A stretch of DNA of 64,000 nt from Peromyscus leucopus (taxonomy: Eukaryota; Chordata; Mammalia; Rodentia; Cricetidae). The stretch spans positions 58,585,334 through 58,649,333 of the forward strand of contig NC_051084.1 in assembly GCF_004664715.2 (NCBI RefSeq), in the 5' to 3' direction. Shown in pieces: positions 20,196-31,665 of this stretch. The position numbers and the translations under genes were made by a program. The notes beneath the pieces were generated by a model that was not told the DNA's origin, made no database searches, and saw only the letters and a program-made list of their open reading frames with translations. Position 1 is the stretch's first letter. Each line of letters starts with the position of its first letter.

Positions 20196-21355
20196 AGTGG
20201 CAGGAAACTGGGTGTCTGAATGAGAGTACATCTGTAAAAGGGAGTGGCATTTGTGGTAACCCTGCTAATCACAGGAATCTTGTGAGTTAAGGTACAGCGT
20301 GCTTTCACTAGGTAGAGCAGGACTTAGAGGACACATCTATGTGTATACGAAGGGTACGGTATATGAAAGGTTGAAGTGGTTCCTGTATGTCATTTTATTT
20401 TGGTGAGCTGTCTTTAAATATGACCATATTTGATAGTGGCAAATCAGGAAGAATCAGGATGATAGAAACGGTCGGGGTGATGTTTACTGAGTGGTGATGT
20501 TTACTAATAGGCAAAGGACGAGGGTAAGGGCAGTTCATGTAATGCCAGTGGAGGAGCCAGGGTGTGGAGCAGGAAACAGAGCCACTGTATCTACTTTTTG
20601 TCAGGGCCTTAAGAAATCATTGGAAAAACTGCAGGAAGTCAAACTCAGGAGTCATTTCTGGACTTTCACTTGCAAGACCACACATCTGCCAGTGTTGCTG
20701 TTGCCTGGTTGCCGGGGCTGCTTTTCCCTGTCACAGCTGGTGATAGGCGGGAGGACTGAGACACTGTCTGTTAGACATTTGTCAGTTGTCTCTGATGTGG
20801 GGTATGGCTGTGCTGCACTGGTGCTTTTCATGTGCATGGACTTGGCAGAATCTAATCTGTACCGACACCTTGCCTTTTGGGGAGTCTTTTCTCTTTCTAA
20901 TCTCTTCAGAAAGTAGAAACAGCTGAGCTTGTTTGCTTCCAAGAGCCAGTCCCAAGAGTTAATGGAGGGGGGTGCAGTTAGAGAACATGTTTTTGTGTAT
21001 TTGTTATTTTATACTTATTGGAGAAAACTCTTCTAGAGGAATTTTACTGAAAAGTAAAATTTACCCTGAGGAGCTGATGTTTATGCTTACAGAATTAGTT
21101 TATATACACAGAGGTGTGTGATTATAATTCACTTAAAAAAGTTGTCAACCTGAAAGTGTCCTCTTAGTTGATCTGTTGTCCTTAGTGTTCTGCTGATCCT
21201 GAGGCTCTCTCCGATGATCATGTGCAGATCCCTCCCTCATCCCAGAGCTGGAGTGGAAACCACTGTTCTCTCTCTGACATATTATTTTAAAATTTGAACT
21301 GTATTTTTTGTCTCTTAAAATTTATTTACAATATTCTTTTTTTAAAATTTTTTAA
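20196..21355. other. Intron 1, nothing recognised
   Basis: It includes a 141-codon + strand open frame (20491-20916). It has no recognisable domain, a Cys-rich mixed composition and a similarly open opposite strand, so I treat it as chance. Confidence 0.45.
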
Positions 21356-21511
21356 TTTTTTTTTGATTTTTCGAGACAGGGTTTCTTTGTGTAGCTTTGC
21401 ACCTTTCCTGGAACTCATTTGGTAGCCCAGGCTGGCCTCGAACTCACAGAAATCCACCTGGCTCTGCCTCCCGAGTGCCGGGATTAAAGGTGTGCGCCAC
21501 CACCACCCGGC
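21356..21511 (-). mobile_element. Young-looking B1 SINE
   Basis: Inverted near-consensus B1 (TTTTTCGAGACAGGGTTTC to CACCACCACCCGGC). The shared flank CAATATTCTTT occurs at about 21329 and 21514, consistent with a target duplication. Confidence 0.93.
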
Positions 21512-21576
21512 TTGCAATATTCTTTATTGTTAGACTTCATCAATGGAGAATTACATTCTGGTAGTTCTGTAAAACG

Positions 21577-21770
21577 CACACATATATACTATCATAAATA
21601 TTTATTTACATACACATTCTCTCACAAAGACACTCTAACATTCTTACATACACACTTTCTCACACACACTCACACATTCTCGCATTCTTAAACAATACTT
21701 CTCTCACATACACACTTACACGAATTCTCTCATTTACATACAGTCTTACAGAATCACATTCTCTCTCTCC
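21577..21770. repeat. Degenerate ACACAT/CTCACA-rich tract
   Basis: An irregular low-complexity region of ACACACAT, TTCTCTCAC and CTTACA words, not a simple perfect microsatellite. Confidence 0.75.
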
Positions 21771-22416
21771 CCTGGAGGATTTGAGCCCTTCACAAACACC
21801 AGTATAATTCAGTCCGGTTCAAAGAATTGGAGCCCTAGTTGTCCCTAAGGCTGTAGCATTTGGTGTTCTAATTATGTAAGTCACACACTCAGGCTTGCTC
21901 CCCTTTCTGTGAATGGTACCTCTACTAGTGATATTTTGCTGAATAGAATCCAGCCATTTTTTTTCTTAGTTTTCAGTTTTCCCAGTGATGACCAAAGTAA
22001 TTTAGAGGGTGTTTTATTTAAGTGGTAATTATCAGAAAAGTTGACTACAGGGCAGTAAAAGTAATCACTGTAAAGAGTTTATTTAACAGATACAAGTTTG
22101 CTGGTAGGTCAGGTAAGTGTTTTCTGAGCTATATTACTATATTCTGCTGCAGTCACCAAATATTTGAGGTTTGATACTTTAAAGAAAAGAGTACATAGCT
22201 TGAGAGGCTGTGGGGAGGGCCCCCTTATCTGTATCAAGTGTGTATGAGATATGTAGGGCGAGATCACCTAGACAGGAAGCCAGAGAGTGGGAGGATTTAG
22301 GTTTGCTTTTATTATAACAACTCAGGCTTACAGGAACTAATAAGAGCTGGTGAGAACTGCCTTTGAAGTGGAGTACTCCGAGTGAACTAATCACCTACTA
22401 TAAGGGTTCATTTCTC
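21771..22416. other. Intron 1, nothing recognised
   Basis: No nameable element. Confidence 0.4.
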
Positions 22417-22670
22417 TTGTGTGTGTGCATGAGTATGGGGCAGCCAGAGGTCAACCTCGGGTGTCATTCTTCAGGAGCCATCTGCTTTGTTTTTTTGAGA
22501 CTGAGATCTGGGGCTTGCAGATTTGGATAGGCAAAGTGAGCTGTAGGGATTCACCTGTCTGCACCTCCTTGGTGCTAAATAAGCACACACCACTATACTA
22601 GCTTTTACATGTGTGCTTGAGATTAAATTCAGGTTATTGTGTTTGTGTGGGTGAGCTACCTCCACAGCTC
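22417..22670 (-). mobile_element. B4-type SINE
   Basis: Inverted B4 order on the + strand: TG-rich tail remnant, 'CAGCCAGAGGTCAACCTCGG', a B1-like middle, then an ID-like end 'GGGTGAGCTACCTCCACAG'. Confidence 0.8.
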
Positions 22671-23004
22671 AGAGGGTTCATGTCTTAAAGGGTTCACCAT
22701 CTCTCACATCATTACACTGAGGACTAAGCTTTCAGAACGAATTCTTGATGGTCCTACTACATCCAAACTGTAGCACGCCATTATGGAGATTAAGCACCAT
22801 ACTAAATACTGCTGTTCCTGCAAAAAAATTTTTTTAAGTGTGGTCCATAAGCTAGTTAAAGATGTTAGTAGTCATGAAACTCTTATGTCAACTATGATAG
22901 ACAGGCAGATTCATGAAATGTTTAGAGGTGAGTTAGTTCCAGTGTAAAGTTTAAAAAATTGCATATATATTGTACTAATTGGAGATACTGTATATATTTT
23001 AGTT

Positions 23005-23135
23005 ATATTACTTAATTCTCAAATCTGCCTTTTGAGGTGCTCCTTTCATCCTATTTACTGATGAGGAAATAGTCTAGATCCTAAATAGCTTTACCAATAC
23101 TGTATAGCCAAGAAGTGGCAGAGCCAGGGAAGGGA
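23005..23135 (+). mobile_element. MIR SINE
   Basis: It follows the MIR core and 3' part: 'TTACTGATGAGGAAATAG' at 23056 and 'AAGAAGTGGCAGAGCCAGGG' at 23110. It predates the placental radiation (family knowledge). Confidence 0.75.
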
Positions 23136-23834
23136 CTTTTTGTTGTTGTTATTAAAAAAGGTTTAGGTGACTACTATATTTCATATCCTTTTTTACAATC
23201 TGGGAATCAAAGTAGGGAGTAGGTGCATGGAGCTCTAAAGGATCTACTAATCTGCTGGTATGCAGAAAAGTTGCCTGATTGCAAAACCTGGATTTGGGGA
23301 TGGTCTCACTATGTGAAGTAGAGTCTTGCATTGCTCCCAAAATGTTTGCATAAAAACATGACTTTTGCTGAGTGCCCCCTCCCCCCCCGTAGTTTTTTAT
23401 TTGCATATGTAAAGAGAGTGTCTCCTTGGCTAGATCTGGTGATGTCTAGTGAGTAAGTCTGATAGGCAGTAGTTCTCACGTGTTTTTAGAACCCACGGTT
23501 ACAAACAATAATTGTGTCCAGAGTAATCCCAGTGGAAGAAAACTCCTTGTTTCTGATTGCCTGTGTAGTTTTTCCTTAAATGCCCTTTGCTGATTGTGCT
23601 AGCCATCCTTTTTCTGTAATAAATCATAGCAGCATCAAATAGAACTCAGTGTTGAACTCTAGCAAATTGCCAAATCTGAGGGTGATCTTAGAGACCTCTC
23701 AACATAATTGGTAATGTATGCGTTCCAGTATATATCATACAAGACGTGTTGAAATCTTGGCATATCGTGTCTGGCTCTAGAGACAGGTTTGTTAGGAAGA
23801 GTACAGTCCGAAGGCTCAGGATAGTAGAAATGTG

Positions 23835-23895
23835 AACAACAGTCAGGATTTAGACCCAGGAGACAGGCCCTCATGTCTGTGCTCTTAACCTTGTA
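23835..23895 (+). mobile_element. MIR 3' fragment
   Basis: It resembles the MIR segment 'GGATTTAGACCCAGGAG' through 'TGTGCTCTTAACC'. Short and diverged. Confidence 0.45.
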
Positions 23896-24239
23896 AGTGA
23901 TGGAATGATGGATAAACCACACTTTTGTTGTTGAAAATTTGTAGGAGATGTAAGAGATTATTGAAATGACTGTCATCATCAGAAATTATTTCTCCGATTA
24001 TTGCCAAAGTAGAAAATGTCTTCATTTTCATGTTTATCTTCCTACTTAGTAGTAGAACTGCCATAACTTTAAAATAGAAGTTTAGCCAACTTGGCCTTTT
24101 GTTTGATCGTGGTCTTTACTTTATAAATTGTTTTAACTGGTAGACAAATGCCTGTCTCCTTTTTTGTTGTCCTTATGACTTGTTTTTGCAGTTATGTTTT
24201 TCAGTTAAGTACTTGTCATGTCCCTGGACTTTGTATCCT

Positions 24240-24335
24240 TACAGTGTGATAGAGTTGAAAGAGCACTTGTCTAAGTTAAATTGGCAAAGCTAGATTTGAA
24301 TTCAGACTTTGCCTTTGTCTTCGTAGTGACCACTT
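24240..24335 (+). mobile_element. MIR 5'/core fragment
   Basis: It resembles the MIR series 'GTTGAAAGAGCACTTGTCTA', 'GATTTGAATTCAGACTTTGC', 'TAGTGACC'. Confidence 0.5.
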
Positions 24336-24544
24336 GTCCTGTCCTCTTTTATCCTCATGGAGAATACTTACTTCTGCTCCTCTGTGGTCTCCGTTCTTCC
24401 CTGAAACTACACCTTGTGTAATTAAAACATTCTTGAAGGCTTACATTAATTAAAGTTGAAGCCATGACCAAACTTTTGTACTTAAAAAAAAGACAGGGTC
24501 TCATGTTGCCCAGATTAGAGCTAACTTAGTCTGTGTCTTTATAC

Positions 24545-24955
24545 TGTGTGAGTGTGGGGGTGTGTGAGTGTGCATGTGGGTGCGGCCGTGTATGCATGTG
24601 TGTACACGCACTTGAGAGTGAGAGACAGGGAGGATGGGGGGTGGAGGGTGATGAGGCCAGACAGAGGTGGATATCTTCTGTCTTCTTTAATAGCTTTTCA
24701 TCTAGTTTTTGGGGCAGGGTATCTCTGAATCTGGGGCTTGCCAGGTGGTTAGACTAGCTGGCTGGCTCAAGCCACAGAGACACTCTAGTCTACCTCCCCA
24801 GCACTGGAATCTCAGGCAGCTCTGCCCTGGCTTCTACCTCCCCAGGACTGGAATCTCAGGCAGCTCTGCCCTGGCTTTTTATGTGGCTGTTGGGGATCTG
24901 AACTCATCATTCGAGCATGGCAAGCACTTTCTCTGACTGAGCCACCTCTCTAGCC
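24545..24955 (-). mobile_element. B4-type SINE with internal duplication
   Basis: Inverted B4 with an expanded TG/GTGCATG tail (24545-24610) and a terminal ID-like part 'TGACTGAGCCACCTCTCTAG'. Its middle contains a 44-bp tandem duplication described separately. Confidence 0.8.
24790..24877. repeat. 44-bp tandem duplication
   Basis: Two head-to-tail copies with a 44-base period. The copies (one beginning GCACTGGAAT at 24801, the other GGACTGGAAT at 24845) differ at only one or two positions. Confidence 0.92.
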
Positions 24956-25212
24956 CTATGTGTAAAACTTAATTTTCACTGAAAATTTGGGTTTTGCTGA
25001 GTAAACTTACCTTGTATTAAATCATTTAAAGCTGTATCATAAAACTTGCAGGGATATTATAAATTGAAGAGTTTCACCGCCCCCACCCTGCGCCCCCCCT
25101 TTTGAAACCATTTTACTATAATGCTTTCTTGGAGTGGTTAGGGTTCAACAGTCTCCACTTCTTTCAATTGTCTAATAAATCCAACCCCTTTCCTTTAAAA
25201 TTTTTTAATTAA

Positions 25213-25380
25213 AAAAATTTTTTTTCCTTGGTTTTTCGAAATAGGGTTTCTCCTGTGAAACAGCTCTGACTGTCCCGGAACTCACGTTGTAGACCAGGCT
25301 GGCCTTGAACTCACAGAGATCTGCCTGCCTCTGCTTCCCAAGTGCTAGGACTAAAGGCATGCGTCACCATGCCTGGCTAA
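25213..25380 (-). mobile_element. B1 SINE
   Basis: Inverted B1 with T-rich start, 'CCAGGCTGGCCTTGAACTCA' and 'AAGTGCTAGGACTAAAGGCA'. Confidence 0.9.
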
Positions 25381-25419
25381 ACAAAAATGTTTTAAGTGAT
25401 TGTTTTTACTTTTTGTATA

Positions 25420-25602
25420 TGAATTCTTTGCCTACATGTAAGTGCACCACATGCACACAGTGTTTATAGAGGTCAGAAGAGGAGGTCAGCTCTGCTGAAC
25501 TTGGAGTTATAGACAGTTGTGAGCTATATGGGTGCTAGGAACTGAACCCAGTCTTCTGCAGGAGTACCAAGTGTATTTGAGCCATCTCTCTAGTTCCTTA
25601 AT
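25420..25602 (-). mobile_element. B3-class SINE
   Basis: 'AGAGGTCAGAAGAGGAGGTC', 'GAACTGAACCCAGTCTTCTG' and 'GAGCCATCTCTCTAG' in inverted B3 order. Confidence 0.85.
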
Positions 25603-25674
25603 TATTATTTTAATGGCACAAACTTAGTCTGAAGGTATACATTTAGATGAAAAGGTAACTATTTTTGTTTCTTT

Positions 25675-25950
25675 ATGTAGGTGTGTGTGGTGTATGTATG
25701 TTAAATGTGCAGGTATCTGCATCTGTGTGGACACAGAAGCCACTTGAGACAGGGTTTCTCACTGAACTGGAGGCTTGCTATTTATATTTAGGCTGGGCTG
25801 GTTGGCCAGCAGGGTTCCGGGATCTGTTTGTTTGTCCTGAAGTTTCAAGCATACAGCTATGCCCAGCTTTTTATGTGGGTGCTGGGCTTTTGAGCTCAGG
25901 TCCCCTTGTTTGCCAAGCAAGAATCCTTACTGAGCCATCTTCCTAGGCTC
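25675..25950 (-). mobile_element. B4-type SINE
   Basis: Inverted B4 with TG-rich remnant, 'GAGACAGGGTTTCTCACTGA', 'TTTTTATGTGGGTGCTGGGC' and terminal 'CTTACTGAGCCATCTTCC'. Confidence 0.85.
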
Positions 25951-25975
25951 CTGAAAAACACCCCCTTTAAAATTA

Positions 25976-26146
25976 GTATTGTGTTGTGTGTGTATGTACC
26001 TGTGTACGCATGTGCTGTGGCAGTGTGTTGTGCGGAGGTCAGAGGATGTTGTTTCTCCTTCCACTGCCTGTGTCTTGAAATTGAACTCAGGTCATTGACT
26101 TTGGTGGCTAGTGCCTTTGTTCTCTGAGTCATCTTTCTGGCCTTGC
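25976..26146 (-). mobile_element. B3-class SINE, diverged
   Basis: TG-rich tail remnant, 'GCGGAGGTCAGAGGATGTTG', 'TTGAACTCAGGTCATTGAC' and 'GAGTCATCTTTCTGGCC'. Four SINEs in a row at 25213-26146 all share this minus orientation. Confidence 0.8.
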
Positions 26147-26829
26147 AAGACCTCTTTTTACTCTTCAATTTAAAGAAAGCATCTATAGGTTAATGTGTAT
26201 TTATCAATATCAATATTTTCTTCTTGAAATATTCGAGCTCTGTTTAACTATCATAGCATTTAGCTGCAATATTAGAGAATTTATTTAGAATTTAATTTCA
26301 TTTACGCTTTAAAATATTATTTCACATAAACTTTAAAAAAGCTGTTTGAATCTTGTGCTAGCATTATGTTCACATATGTTGAATGGTAAATGTGAGGATT
26401 TTGAGAGCTGCAAGGGAAGAGAATTACAAACTTTGTAGCAAACTTCCATAGTCTGTTCTTTCTACCCACTCATCTAATTTTTAGTCTCCATTTTACAAGA
26501 GATCCAGGTGGTTGCTTTAGGGGTGATTGATGACAGAACTTCAGAGGTCTGATCTTGATCTTCTGCAGAGTGCATAATTCAAAGACCAGTGATGAGCTCA
26601 GATCCCAGATTAAAAAGAAACAAGGATTCTGTGGGAAATCATACTCAGGATAATTTTTTCTTCTGATACAGGAAAATCCATAAAAATTAGAGTTTAGTTT
26701 TGATGTGTTTAGTTCATATATTTGTGCTCCTGAAAATTACTTGTGGTTGTATCAGAAAACTAGCAGAGCACGTTTATTGATATAAAGTGGTCACTGATAT
26801 ACCCATTTCCTATTAGTTATAGAAAATAT
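26147..26829. other. Intron 1, nothing recognised
   Basis: AT-rich; no named repeat or exon. Confidence 0.4.
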
Positions 26830-27200
26830 TTCTACAAATTATGGGGCTTGAAGCAATGTAGTGTATCCTGTTATAGTTCTGAAGGTCAAGTCTAAATTAA
26901 AAGCAAGTGTTGGTGGCCCTTTGTTCTATCTGGAAGATTTAGGAGAAATTCTAAAAATTAATTTCCTTTTTCTTGCTTTTTTGGCACATGGCCTCTCCCA
27001 CCTTCAAAGACATCAGCAGCCATCTTCAATCCCCTCCTTCATTTTCTTACATCGTTACACCTTTTAGAACCCTTATGATTATATTTGGCTTATGTAGATA
27101 ATCCAGGATAATACTGTCATCACAGTGTCCTTAAGTCATTAACAGGGATGATAGAGATTAGTACATGGGCATCTTTGCAGGTCATTATTTTGGCCCAAAC
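26830..27200 (-). mobile_element. Ancient MLT-like or DNA-type repeat
   Basis: The order 'TTATAGTTCTGAAGGTCAAG', 'GGCACATGGCCTCTCCCACC' and 'TGTAGATAATCCAGGATAAT' recalls an old mammalian element in this orientation. The family name and the strand are uncertain. Confidence 0.4.
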
Positions 27201-27254
27201 AAATGGATTAATGGTAAAAAAAAAAAAAAAAATGTATACTGAACTTAATTTTTT

Positions 27255-27375
27255 AAATTTACTTTTTGATCTGGGGATTTTGTTCTGTTGCCAAGGTTGG
27301 ATTTGAATTTGTGGTCATTCTTCCTTCAGGTCTTCCAATTATTGTATTACAGGCATATACCATGGCACCTGCTTT
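27255..27375 (-). mobile_element. Old B1-like fragment
   Basis: Strongly diverged inverted 7SL-type layout: 'CTGTTGCCAAGGTTGGATTT' and 'TTACAGGCATATACCATGGC'. Confidence 0.45.
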
Positions 27376-28350
27376 TGGACTTAGATTTTATAAAGGTTCT
27401 CCTTTAAATGTATGTAAAATGGCACAGGACAGTGATGAATAAAGTTAAAACCAATCATTCTTACCACAATCACTTAAAAAGTATATGCATTGAGAAAGTT
27501 ATTTCACACTATCTTTGCAGTGTGCATATTTATGTAGAAACCCCAAAGAATTTATCAAAAAAAGAACCATTAGAACCAAGAATTGAGTTTATTCAAGTTG
27601 TAAGAATCAAAATGAATAGAGAGAAATTAATTGTATATACTAGCAACACATATTTTGAAGTTGAAAAATTTCTGTTGATGGTGATATAAAGGATAAAAAT
27701 CTCAGGATGTATTTAATACAATATGTTCAAGGCTTGTACTCTGAAAATGTAAGGGGTTGTTGAGGAAGAATAAACAGATACACACCATGTACATGGGTTA
27801 GAAAACTTGTGTTTTGAGAATGACAGTTCTAATCTCTAGAGCCAACATGATCATCCTACTCAAAAAATCATAGTCTTTTTTTCCCTTTGTTTTAGGATTT
27901 AACAAATTAATTCTAAAAACATTTAATGAAATATAAATAACCCTCCTCATAAATACCAAAAAATATTTTGGAAGTAAAAAACTCTTGGAGGTCTGACCTC
28001 CTAGGTGTTATCAAGATGAGATATTGGTGTCAGGCTAGACATAGGTAAGTGATAATCTGGAAGTATACTTACTGTGCTCTGTTAACAGAAATGACAAGGT
28101 AACTCAGTGGGGAAAAAGATAATCTTTTCACATACTAGCAACAGAATGTACTTTGACCTTTATAACATAATAAAATTTAAAATGGATCATAAAACAAAAT
28201 TTGAGACCCAAAACTACAAAACTTTTAGAAGTGAATATAAGAGAAAATCTTTGGGACCTTAATATAAGCAAAGATACTTTGAATAGGATACAAACATATG
28301 TTCTATAAAGACAAAAGTGTGAAAATGGATTTCATTAAAATTAAAAACTT

Positions 28351-28508
28351 GCCAGGCGGTGGTGGCGCACGCCTTTAATCCCAGCATTTGGGAGGCAGAG
28401 GCAGGTGGATCTCTGTGAGTTTGAGGCCAGCCTGGGCTACAGAATGAGTTCCAGGAAAGGTGCAAAGCTATACAGAGAAACCCTGTATTAACCCTCTCCC
28501 CCCCAAAA
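28351..28508 (+). mobile_element. B1 SINE with perfect 14-bp duplication
   Basis: B1 from GCCAGGCGGTGGTGGCGCAC to a degraded tail. It is flanked by AAAATTAAAAACTT at 28337-28350 and again at 28509-28522. It inserted into the ancient L1. Confidence 0.95.
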
Positions 28509-28726
28509 AAAATTAAAAACTTTTTCAAAAGAAAAAAAGGCAAGGCAGACCTGGAGAAAACATAGTATCTGATAAGAATTTTTGCTTTGAATATGTAAAG
28601 AAATACTGCAACTTATTAAGAAGAAGTAAAAATTTGAAAAATTTATAGAAGTTTTATCATAATAGCGAACCACTAGAAGTAATTCAGATGTCCATTATTT
28701 GTTGAATGGATAAAGAAAACACCATG

Positions 28727-28915
28727 GGGCCAGGCATAGGCATGGCTTTGGTTCTAGTACCAGGAGGCAGAGACAGGTAGATCTTTGTGAGTTTGAGGTC
28801 AGCCTGGTAACATAGTGAGATTCAGTCGCAAAACAAAACAAAACCCCACAACTACCACCACACCACCACTAGCACCAGCAACCATCAGGAAACCTGAGAA
28901 AAACACACAAACAAA
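28727..28915 (+). mobile_element. B1 SINE, diverged, with A/C-rich tail
   Basis: 'GGGCCAGGCATAGGCATGGC', 'CAGGAGGCAGAGACAGGTAG', then an AAAACAAAACC and CCACCA-rich tail extending to about 28915. Confidence 0.75.
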
Positions 28916-29319
28916 AAAGAAAATGCTGTATCCATAAAATGGAATAGTACTTTGCACTACAAAGAAATGACCAGTCATCCAACCAGTCCTAAAACCATTA
29001 TGCTTAGTGAAGGAATCCTTAAACAAAGAACTTCAAAATAATGTATGGTTTCAATTCTGTAGCACTCTAAAATTTTAGAACACACACAAAGTAGATCAAT
29101 GGAGGCCAGGCATTTTAAAAACTAAAATACATGTATATATACATTTTTTTCCATTTGGTGATGTTAGTAGTTATTAAAGATTTTACAGCAATTTCTTAAG
29201 TACTTTGTGAATTTGTAATCTATATTATACTCCTAAAATGGTTTTGTTTGTTCATGTAAATGAATCTGATGAGTAAAGATTTTGCAAATTGTTCTTGTTC
29301 CTGTTTTTTCTTATTGTTA

Positions 29320-29500
29320 AAATTTTGCATGTATGGGTGTTTTTTGCCTGCATGTATGTTTGTGCACCACATGTGTGCAGTACCTGCAAAAGCCAGAGGA
29401 GGGCATTGGATCCCCTGGAACTGGAGTTACCTGTACTGTGGTGTACTGGGAATCTAACCAGTGCTCTTTCTTAACTGCTGAGCCATCTCTTCAGCACCTA
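29320..29500 (-). mobile_element. B3-class SINE
   Basis: 'GCATGTATGGGTG', 'AGCCAGAGGAGGGCATTGGA', 'CCCCTGGAACTGGAGTTACC' and 'CTGAGCCATCTCTTCAGC' in inverted order. Well preserved. Confidence 0.9.
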
Positions 29501-29596
29501 ACCTGGAAAAGTCCTTGATTGGTCCCCCCCATCAATTAAAATATTAATGAGTATTAAACAAGCAAACCAAAAACACATGGAAAGCAGTGGTTTAAC

Positions 29597-29748
29597 TTTT
29601 TTTTTGCTTTTAGGCAGGGTCTCTTGTAGCCCAGGTTGCCCTTGAGCTTTCCACAGAGTTGAGGATGCCTTTGAGCTCTTTATTCTCCTGCTTCAGCTTC
29701 CCAAGTGTCGTGGGATTAAAGGTGTGTGTATATCACTGTGTCTGACTT
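29597..29748 (-). mobile_element. B1 SINE, diverged
   Basis: T-run, 'GGCAGGGTCTCTTGTAGCCC' and 'GTGGGATTAAAGGTGTGTGT' in inverted B1 order. Confidence 0.75.
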
Positions 29749-30616
29749 GTTTTTCTTGGAGGGTTGTGTTATTCACCACATACAGCTCTTAATTTGATTA
29801 TAGCATCTTTGTGTAATATGATTTTTTTTTGTGTGCTCTAGTTGTGTTTTGTTAGGCGGTATGATGATATATGTGACGGCAAAAGTACAGCCTATAGGTA
29901 AGATTGTCCTTATTAATGAAAAGACACTATTTACATACTGTCAACTCCAAGGGGCCATGGATCTGTACAACTTTTTGATTCTGTGTTACTAGAATTTTTG
30001 GTGTGAGTTGAAGGCTGACTTCCCAGGACTTAGAAATCACTATTTTCCAGAAATTCGAAACATGAGAAGTCAACCTGGTACTTTAGTGTAGAGTCCTGCA
30101 TCTTTGAGCTTCTCTTCTGGATTAGTATGCTGCTTGAAGACAGGACTATTCTTATTTTTATCCTTGACTGTTCTGGAAAGCAGATCATGTGTTTCATAAC
30201 CATGTACTTTCTATAGCCTGTTTAATATACCAGTGTCTTAGGGAGTTTGAAAAACAAAATTAGTTCGTAATGTGTTGTATATGCAAAGAATCCTTCTATT
30301 GTAGATTTGTAAAGATTCCTTTATTTTCATGGCTATTTTGCCAAAGTGAATTATTGCTTTGTTAATAGGCAACTGGGCATTGGATCAAAGGCTTTCCCTT
30401 TGATTTGTGACTATCTTAACTCTAATGTGGCTGAGTAATAAGGCTGTTTTTGAAAACCAGCTGTGTTTAAACCCTTCAGAGGAATGAGATCTTGGGGCAA
30501 ATTGTTTTGCTCCTGACTTGGTTAGAGGAGGATGATACAGAGACTCATAGTTCACTGGGGTAGATATATCTCAGAGCAGCAACTAGCTGTAAAAGAACTA
30601 AATAGTAAATAACTAA

Positions 30617-30618
<2 letters not shown>
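29749..30618. other. Intron 1, nothing recognised
   Basis: AT-rich, no named element. Confidence 0.4.
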
Positions 30619-30648
<30 letters not shown>

Positions 30649-30672
30649 ATATATATACATATATGTGTGTGT
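30619..30672. repeat. (GT)n(AT)n microsatellite
   Basis: About 13 GT units followed by an imperfect TATATATACATATAT stretch. Confidence 0.93.
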
Positions 30673-31229
30673 ATATTAATATTATGATATAAAATACTTG
30701 TTTTGAATCATTCTCACCTAGCTGAGCTTTAGTTTTTTTGTAGATCATGAATATTCACATTCAGACTATATTTATAATTCATACCAAATAAGGATCATGA
30801 GATGCACAGCATATCAGTGGCATTTTTATAAATATGTGCCCCCTGAGAGTATTTTAAAGGCAGATTGTAATTATTCTTTATATTAAACCCAGATAATTGG
30901 AATTAAAACTTCTCAAGGGACCCGTTCATAGAAGGTGGCTTTCAAATTTTGTGAGGTTTACCTCTCCCTCCGTATCCGCCTCTCACTCTTGTAGTGTCAC
31001 CACCCTCTCAAAGCTAAAAAAGAATACAAATAAGATAAAAAATAAACAAAAGGGGGAAAAAACCCCCTCAAGTTTGCTCTTCCGTCTTTCCTGCCTCTCC
31101 ATTGCCTCTTCATCTTAGTGGCATTGGGAACTGCTGTGTATCATGCAGTAGACCCTTTCGTCCAAACAGCTTTACTTGCAAATGTTCATTGTGTTATTAG
31201 TTGTTGATCAGGTTCAAGGCCTCTGTGTT
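30673..31229. other. Intron 1, nothing recognised
   Basis: It includes a short A-rich stretch (31016-31062). No other feature. Confidence 0.4.
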
Positions 31230-31665
31230 GCTGTGCCATCAATACTGCACCCCCACTGATATTCCTCTCTGATATCCTGCTGTTGCCCTGTTGTCATGGA
31301 GATCCTGTGGCTATGGTTCCTCAGGATCAGTGCCTTCACACACTCCAGCAGGTCATAGATTGGGTAGATGTTGGGGGAGTGCTATCTCCACTACCTGGAT
31401 GTGTGCTTGAGTGGTAGCTGATTGGTCTGGGTCTCTGGGACCACTCCTCTCAGGTGAGGGGCAGAGTCAGTTCTCTCAGGCTCATGGTGAGGAGTGGGGC
31501 GAACTTTACCCAGCACTCCTATTAGGGGCAGGGCCAGCGTTCTCGTGCGGTCCGGGTGGGACCCCAGGCATCTGTATTCCTGCGGTGGGGCTCAGTCAAA
31601 TTCTTAAAGGAATGCAGGAGAAACTTCTCATGCCTCCTGCAGAAGCCGGGGAAAAGGAACCATTC
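31230..31665. other. GC-richer block, probably retroelement-derived
   Basis: Composition is clearly more GC-rich than its flanks, with gene-free open frames. The segment 'CACTCCAGCAGGTCATAGAT' near 31342 recalls rodent dispersed repeats, but I cannot assign a family. It could also be a short unique regulatory block. Confidence 0.35.

Larger units (their letters stand above)
27405..29115 (+). mobile_element. Ancient L1 ORF2 3' region
   Basis: An old sense-oriented L1 in three pieces (27405-28350, 28523-28725, 28916-29115), separated by two B1 insertions. Signposts are 'AAAATTAAAAACTT' at 28337, 'AGATGTCCATTATTTGTTGA' at 28689, 'TGGATAAAGAAAACACCATG' at 28708 and 'ATCCATAAAATGGAATAGTA' at 28931. 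It holds no long ORF2 frame, so it is inert. Confidence 0.75.

Noticed and set aside
20491..20916. 141-codon + strand frame in intron 1
   Set aside because: No recognisable domain, no supporting splice or promoter context, and a similarly open opposite strand. Most likely chance.
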